From assembly GCF_028401955.1 (NCBI RefSeq), contig NZ_JAQOTJ010000011.1:1-64000 (forward strand): a DNA stretch of 64,000 nt, read 5' to 3'. Below the pieces are notes generated by a model. That model ran no database searches, was not told the DNA's origin, and saw only the letters and a program-made list of their open reading frames with translations. A program made the translations under genes and the position numbers. Below, one piece after another: positions 61,971 through 64,000 of the stretch; positions within the stretch are counted from its first letter, which is position 1, and each line of letters opens with the position of its first letter. The stretch is from Bacillus sp. BP-3. Its GTDB lineage: Bacteria > Bacillota > Bacilli > Bacillales > Bacillaceae_G.

Positions 61971-62577
61971 TATAACAGCAGCCATTTTTGAAGGAATGAC
62001 TGTTTACAAAAATAAACCTGAAAAACAGCCGAAATTTTCTAAAGTCACAAACGCTCACGTTACCGAGTCACGAATTGAATTAGATGCTCATACCGGTACA
62101 CATATTGATGCACCTCTTCATATGATTAATGAAGGAAAAACATTTGAAACCATACCATTAGAAACATTAATAGGAACTGCTAAAGTTTTTGACTTAACAG
62201 CAGTACAAGATGGAATTACAAAAGCTGATTTAGAAAACCTTGATATTCAAGAAAATGATTTTGTGCTATTTAAAACACGCAATTCATTTGAAAACGAATT
62301 TAACTTTGACTTTATTTTTTTAAAAGAGGACGGGGCGAATTATTTAGCAGCACGAAAGATTAGAGGGATTGGGATTGATGCACTTGGTGTTGAACGTAAT
62401 CAACCAGGGCATCCTACTCATAAAATATTATTTGGTGCTAATATTATCGTTATTGAAGGATTATGCTTAAAAGAAATCTTACCTGACAGCTACTTTATGG
62501 TAGCAGCACCATTAAAGTTAATTGGAACAGATGCCTCTCCAGCACGTGTTCTTCTTATAAAAAACATACAGGCTTGA
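61957..62577 (+). CDS. Cyclase-family / kynurenine-formamidase-like hydrolase
   Basis: 206 residues. The metal motif HTGTHIDAPLH (HxGTHxDxPxH) near 47-57, then GIGIDALGVERNQPGHPTH with further ligands. Family members hydrolyse formylkynurenine or act as cyclases; the substrate is unclear. Its site GGAGAAAACGACA is within zwf, so it is co-translated with zwf, an odd partner unless it handles a sugar lactone: a possible link to the lactone step between Zwf and Gnd, which is only inference. Confidence 0.85.
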   Translation: MKIYDITAAIFEGMTVYKNKPEKQPKFSKVTNAHVTESRIELDAHTGTHIDAPLHMINEGKTFETIPLETLIGTAKVFDLTAVQDGITKADLENLDIQENDFVLFKTRNSFENEFNFDFIFLKEDGANYLAARKIRGIGIDALGVERNQPGHPTHKILFGANIIVIEGLCLKEILPDSYFMVAAPLKLIGTDASPARVLLIKNIQA

Positions 62578-62597
62578 ATCATTATCCCAATCAACAA

Positions 62598-62627
62598 ATA
62601 GCCTTATTCTCATTGGAATAGGGCTAC
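62598..62627. terminator. Terminator between the cyclase gene and gnd
   Basis: ATAGCCTTATTC and GGAATAGGGCTA pair around a short loop between convergent genes. Confidence 0.6.
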
Positions 62628-62674
62628 CTAAATTACTTAGATTGATGCATTTATTACATTTTCAATAACAGCAA

Positions 62675-63580
62675 CTATTCTTTTTTCTCATTTTTCTCTA
62701 CAGCGTGCCCACCAAATTCATTACGTAATGCTGCTACCACTTTCCCAGTAAATGTATCGTTTTCTAACGAACGATACCGCATTAGTAATGACAAAGCGAT
62801 AACAGGCGTTGCCGCTTGCAGATCAAGAGCCGTTTCAACTGTCCATTTCCCTTCACCTGAAGAATGCATAATTCCTTTGATTTCATTTAATTTTGCATCT
62901 TTAGAAAATGCACGTTCTGTCAATTCCATTAGCCATGAACGAATAACTGAACCATGATTCCACACTTTTGCTACTTTTTCATAATCATAATCGAATTCAC
63001 TTTTCTCTAATACTTCAAATCCTTCACCAATGGCAGCCATCATTCCATATTCAATACCATTATGAACCATCTTTAGAAAGTGTCCGCTCCCCCCTTTTCC
63101 TGCATATATATAACCATTTTCTACCGCTGTATCCCGGAAAACAGGTTCTACAATCGTCCAAGCTTCTGGATCTCCGCCAATCATATAGCAAGCTCCGTGA
63201 CGCGCACCTTCTGTTCCGCCAGATGTTCCTGCATCCATAAAATGCACGCCAACTTTTTTGAACTCATTATAACGTCGAATAGATTCCTTAAAATGAGAAT
63301 TACCCGCTTCAATTACAATATCTCCTGGATTTAAAAATGACGTAATTTCACTCATCACGGAATCAACAACCGCATGCGGAACCATAATCCAAATTACTCT
63401 CGGTTTTTCTAATGATTGAATAAGTTCCGCTAATGTATCTGTACCAATAGCCCCGTATCCCTCTATTTCCTTCACTGCATTTGCATTTAAATCAAAAGCA
63501 ACTACTTCATGCTTTTTATCAATTAAATTTTTTCCTAAGTTAAGTCCCATTTTCCCTAAACCAATTAAACCAATCTTCAT
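62675..63580 (-). CDS. gnd: 6-phosphogluconate dehydrogenase, decarboxylating, short type
   Basis: 301 residues, the short (GntZ/YqeC-like) form, often NAD-linked. GLIGLGKMGLNLGKNL is the cofactor site, DAGTSGGTEGARHGACYMIG the substrate loop, and KMVHNGIEYGMM holds the catalytic Lys and Asn. It makes ribulose 5-phosphate and CO2 from 6-phosphogluconate. Convergent with zwf-cyclase. Site TAGGAGGGAATAAAC. Confidence 0.93.
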   Translation of the reverse strand: MKIGLIGLGKMGLNLGKNLIDKKHEVVAFDLNANAVKEIEGYGAIGTDTLAELIQSLEKPRVIWIMVPHAVVDSVMSEITSFLNPGDIVIEAGNSHFKESIRRYNEFKKVGVHFMDAGTSGGTEGARHGACYMIGGDPEAWTIVEPVFRDTAVENGYIYAGKGGSGHFLKMVHNGIEYGMMAAIGEGFEVLEKSEFDYDYEKVAKVWNHGSVIRSWLMELTERAFSKDAKLNEIKGIMHSSGEGKWTVETALDLQAATPVIALSLLMRYRSLENDTFTGKVVAALRNEFGGHAVEKNEKKE

Positions 63581-63842
63581 GTTTATTCCCTCCTAAAAGT
63601 AGCAGTTTTCCTATATATTTATCTTTCTCCATATTGACAACATATAGTTACTCGAAAAATCTCATTTTCAGTAAGGCTTTCGATTTATATTTCTCTATAT
63701 CCAAGAACTCTCTCTAAAATTGTTCCATCACAAATCAAATTAAAAATACTTTCCAATTCTATTTTGCACAAATTCGTTTTAGCAGATACACTGTAATTAA
63801 TTCTTGAAATTAAAATTTTCAAATAATTAAAGAGGTGTGAGC

Positions 63843-64000
63843 ATGTATAAGAAACAACTCATGAATTCCAATAACATCAATTATTTATTATTTGAACCTG
63901 TTCATTATAATAAACATGTTACAGTTATTATTTATCATGGTTGGGGTTCAAGTATATACAATCAAACTTTTTTCGCAAATATTTTAGCAAATTTCGGCTA
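63843..64000 (+). CDS. Alpha/beta hydrolase, N-terminal part (runs off the window)
   Basis: MYKKQLMNSNNINYLLFEPV, then HYNKHVTVIIYHGWGSSIYN QTFFANILANFG to the end. HGWGSS is the oxyanion-hole turn of the alpha/beta-hydrolase fold; the catalytic residues lie beyond the window. ATG preceded by AAAGAGGTGTGAGC. Divergent from gnd. Confidence 0.75.
   Translation, partial: MYKKQLMNSNNINYLLFEPVHYNKHVTVIIYHGWGSSIYNQTFFANILANFG

Overview
The window is AT-rich chromosomal DNA of a Bacillus cereus group bacterium. This is inferred from AGGAGG-type ribosome binding sites with frequent TTG/GTG starts, a Spo0E-type phosphatase, a YuzL-type small protein, close matches to group housekeeping proteins (GpmA, PepD, TelA, Zwf) and many dispersed hairpin repeats of the kind known there as bcr elements. 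No rRNA, tRNA, CRISPR array or intact transposase was seen. Functions come from recognised motifs; no database was searched.

Layout. 0.1-6.2 kb: lipoprotein, serine beta-lactamase-like/D-alanyl-peptidase, DHFR-like reductase, an SDR remnant and a visibly GC-richer pair of membrane proteins (one ABA4-like). 6.2-12.2 kb: a decayed CopZ-type gene, BlaI/BlaR1-like module 1, DinB, MFS transporter and SDR. 12.5-17.5 kb: NarL-type two-component system beside a BceAB-like ABC transporter. 17.7-21.8 kb: duplicated pepD tail, GNAT/class V aminotransferase fusion with a PlsY paralog, and pepD. 22-28.4 kb: lipoprotein, gpmA, DUF3888 protein, DEAD-box helicase and a MutS2-like ATPase without an Smr domain behind a long structured leader. 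28.4-39 kb: small metabolic and resistance genes (methyltransferase, MBL hydrolase, kinase-like protein, hydrolase, satA with an attenuator-like leader, lincosamide-type nucleotidyltransferase) mixed with broken genes (barstar, MerR, lipoprotein, LRR protein). 39.9-45.8 kb: PadR pair, DJ-1/PfpI with divergent Lrp, and BlaI/BlaR1-like module 2. 46-53.3 kb: accessory zone with hypothetical genes, a serine recombinase stopped by one nonsense codon, Spo0E, VanZ, a sigma factor fragment and a 5'-nucleotidase. 53.4-64 kb: telA and its membrane partner, O-methyltransferase, a RelA/SpoT paralog with a degenerate synthetase domain, DUF6414 protein, GNAT, zwf-cyclase, convergent gnd and the start of an alpha/beta hydrolase.

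How it works together. Zwf and Gnd are the oxidative pentose phosphate steps. The two Bla-type modules share repressor and operator design but carry different external sensor domains. Several resistance or stress genes appear to have RNA-level control: satA has a leader peptide and a Shine-Dalgarno-masking hairpin, and the MutS2-like gene has a promoter, a short upstream ORF, alternative pairings and an intrinsic terminator. The intergenic DNA holds at least five families of imperfect inverted repeats. Many of them sit exactly at the ends of truncated genes, so repeats and small deletions seem to have shaped the region.
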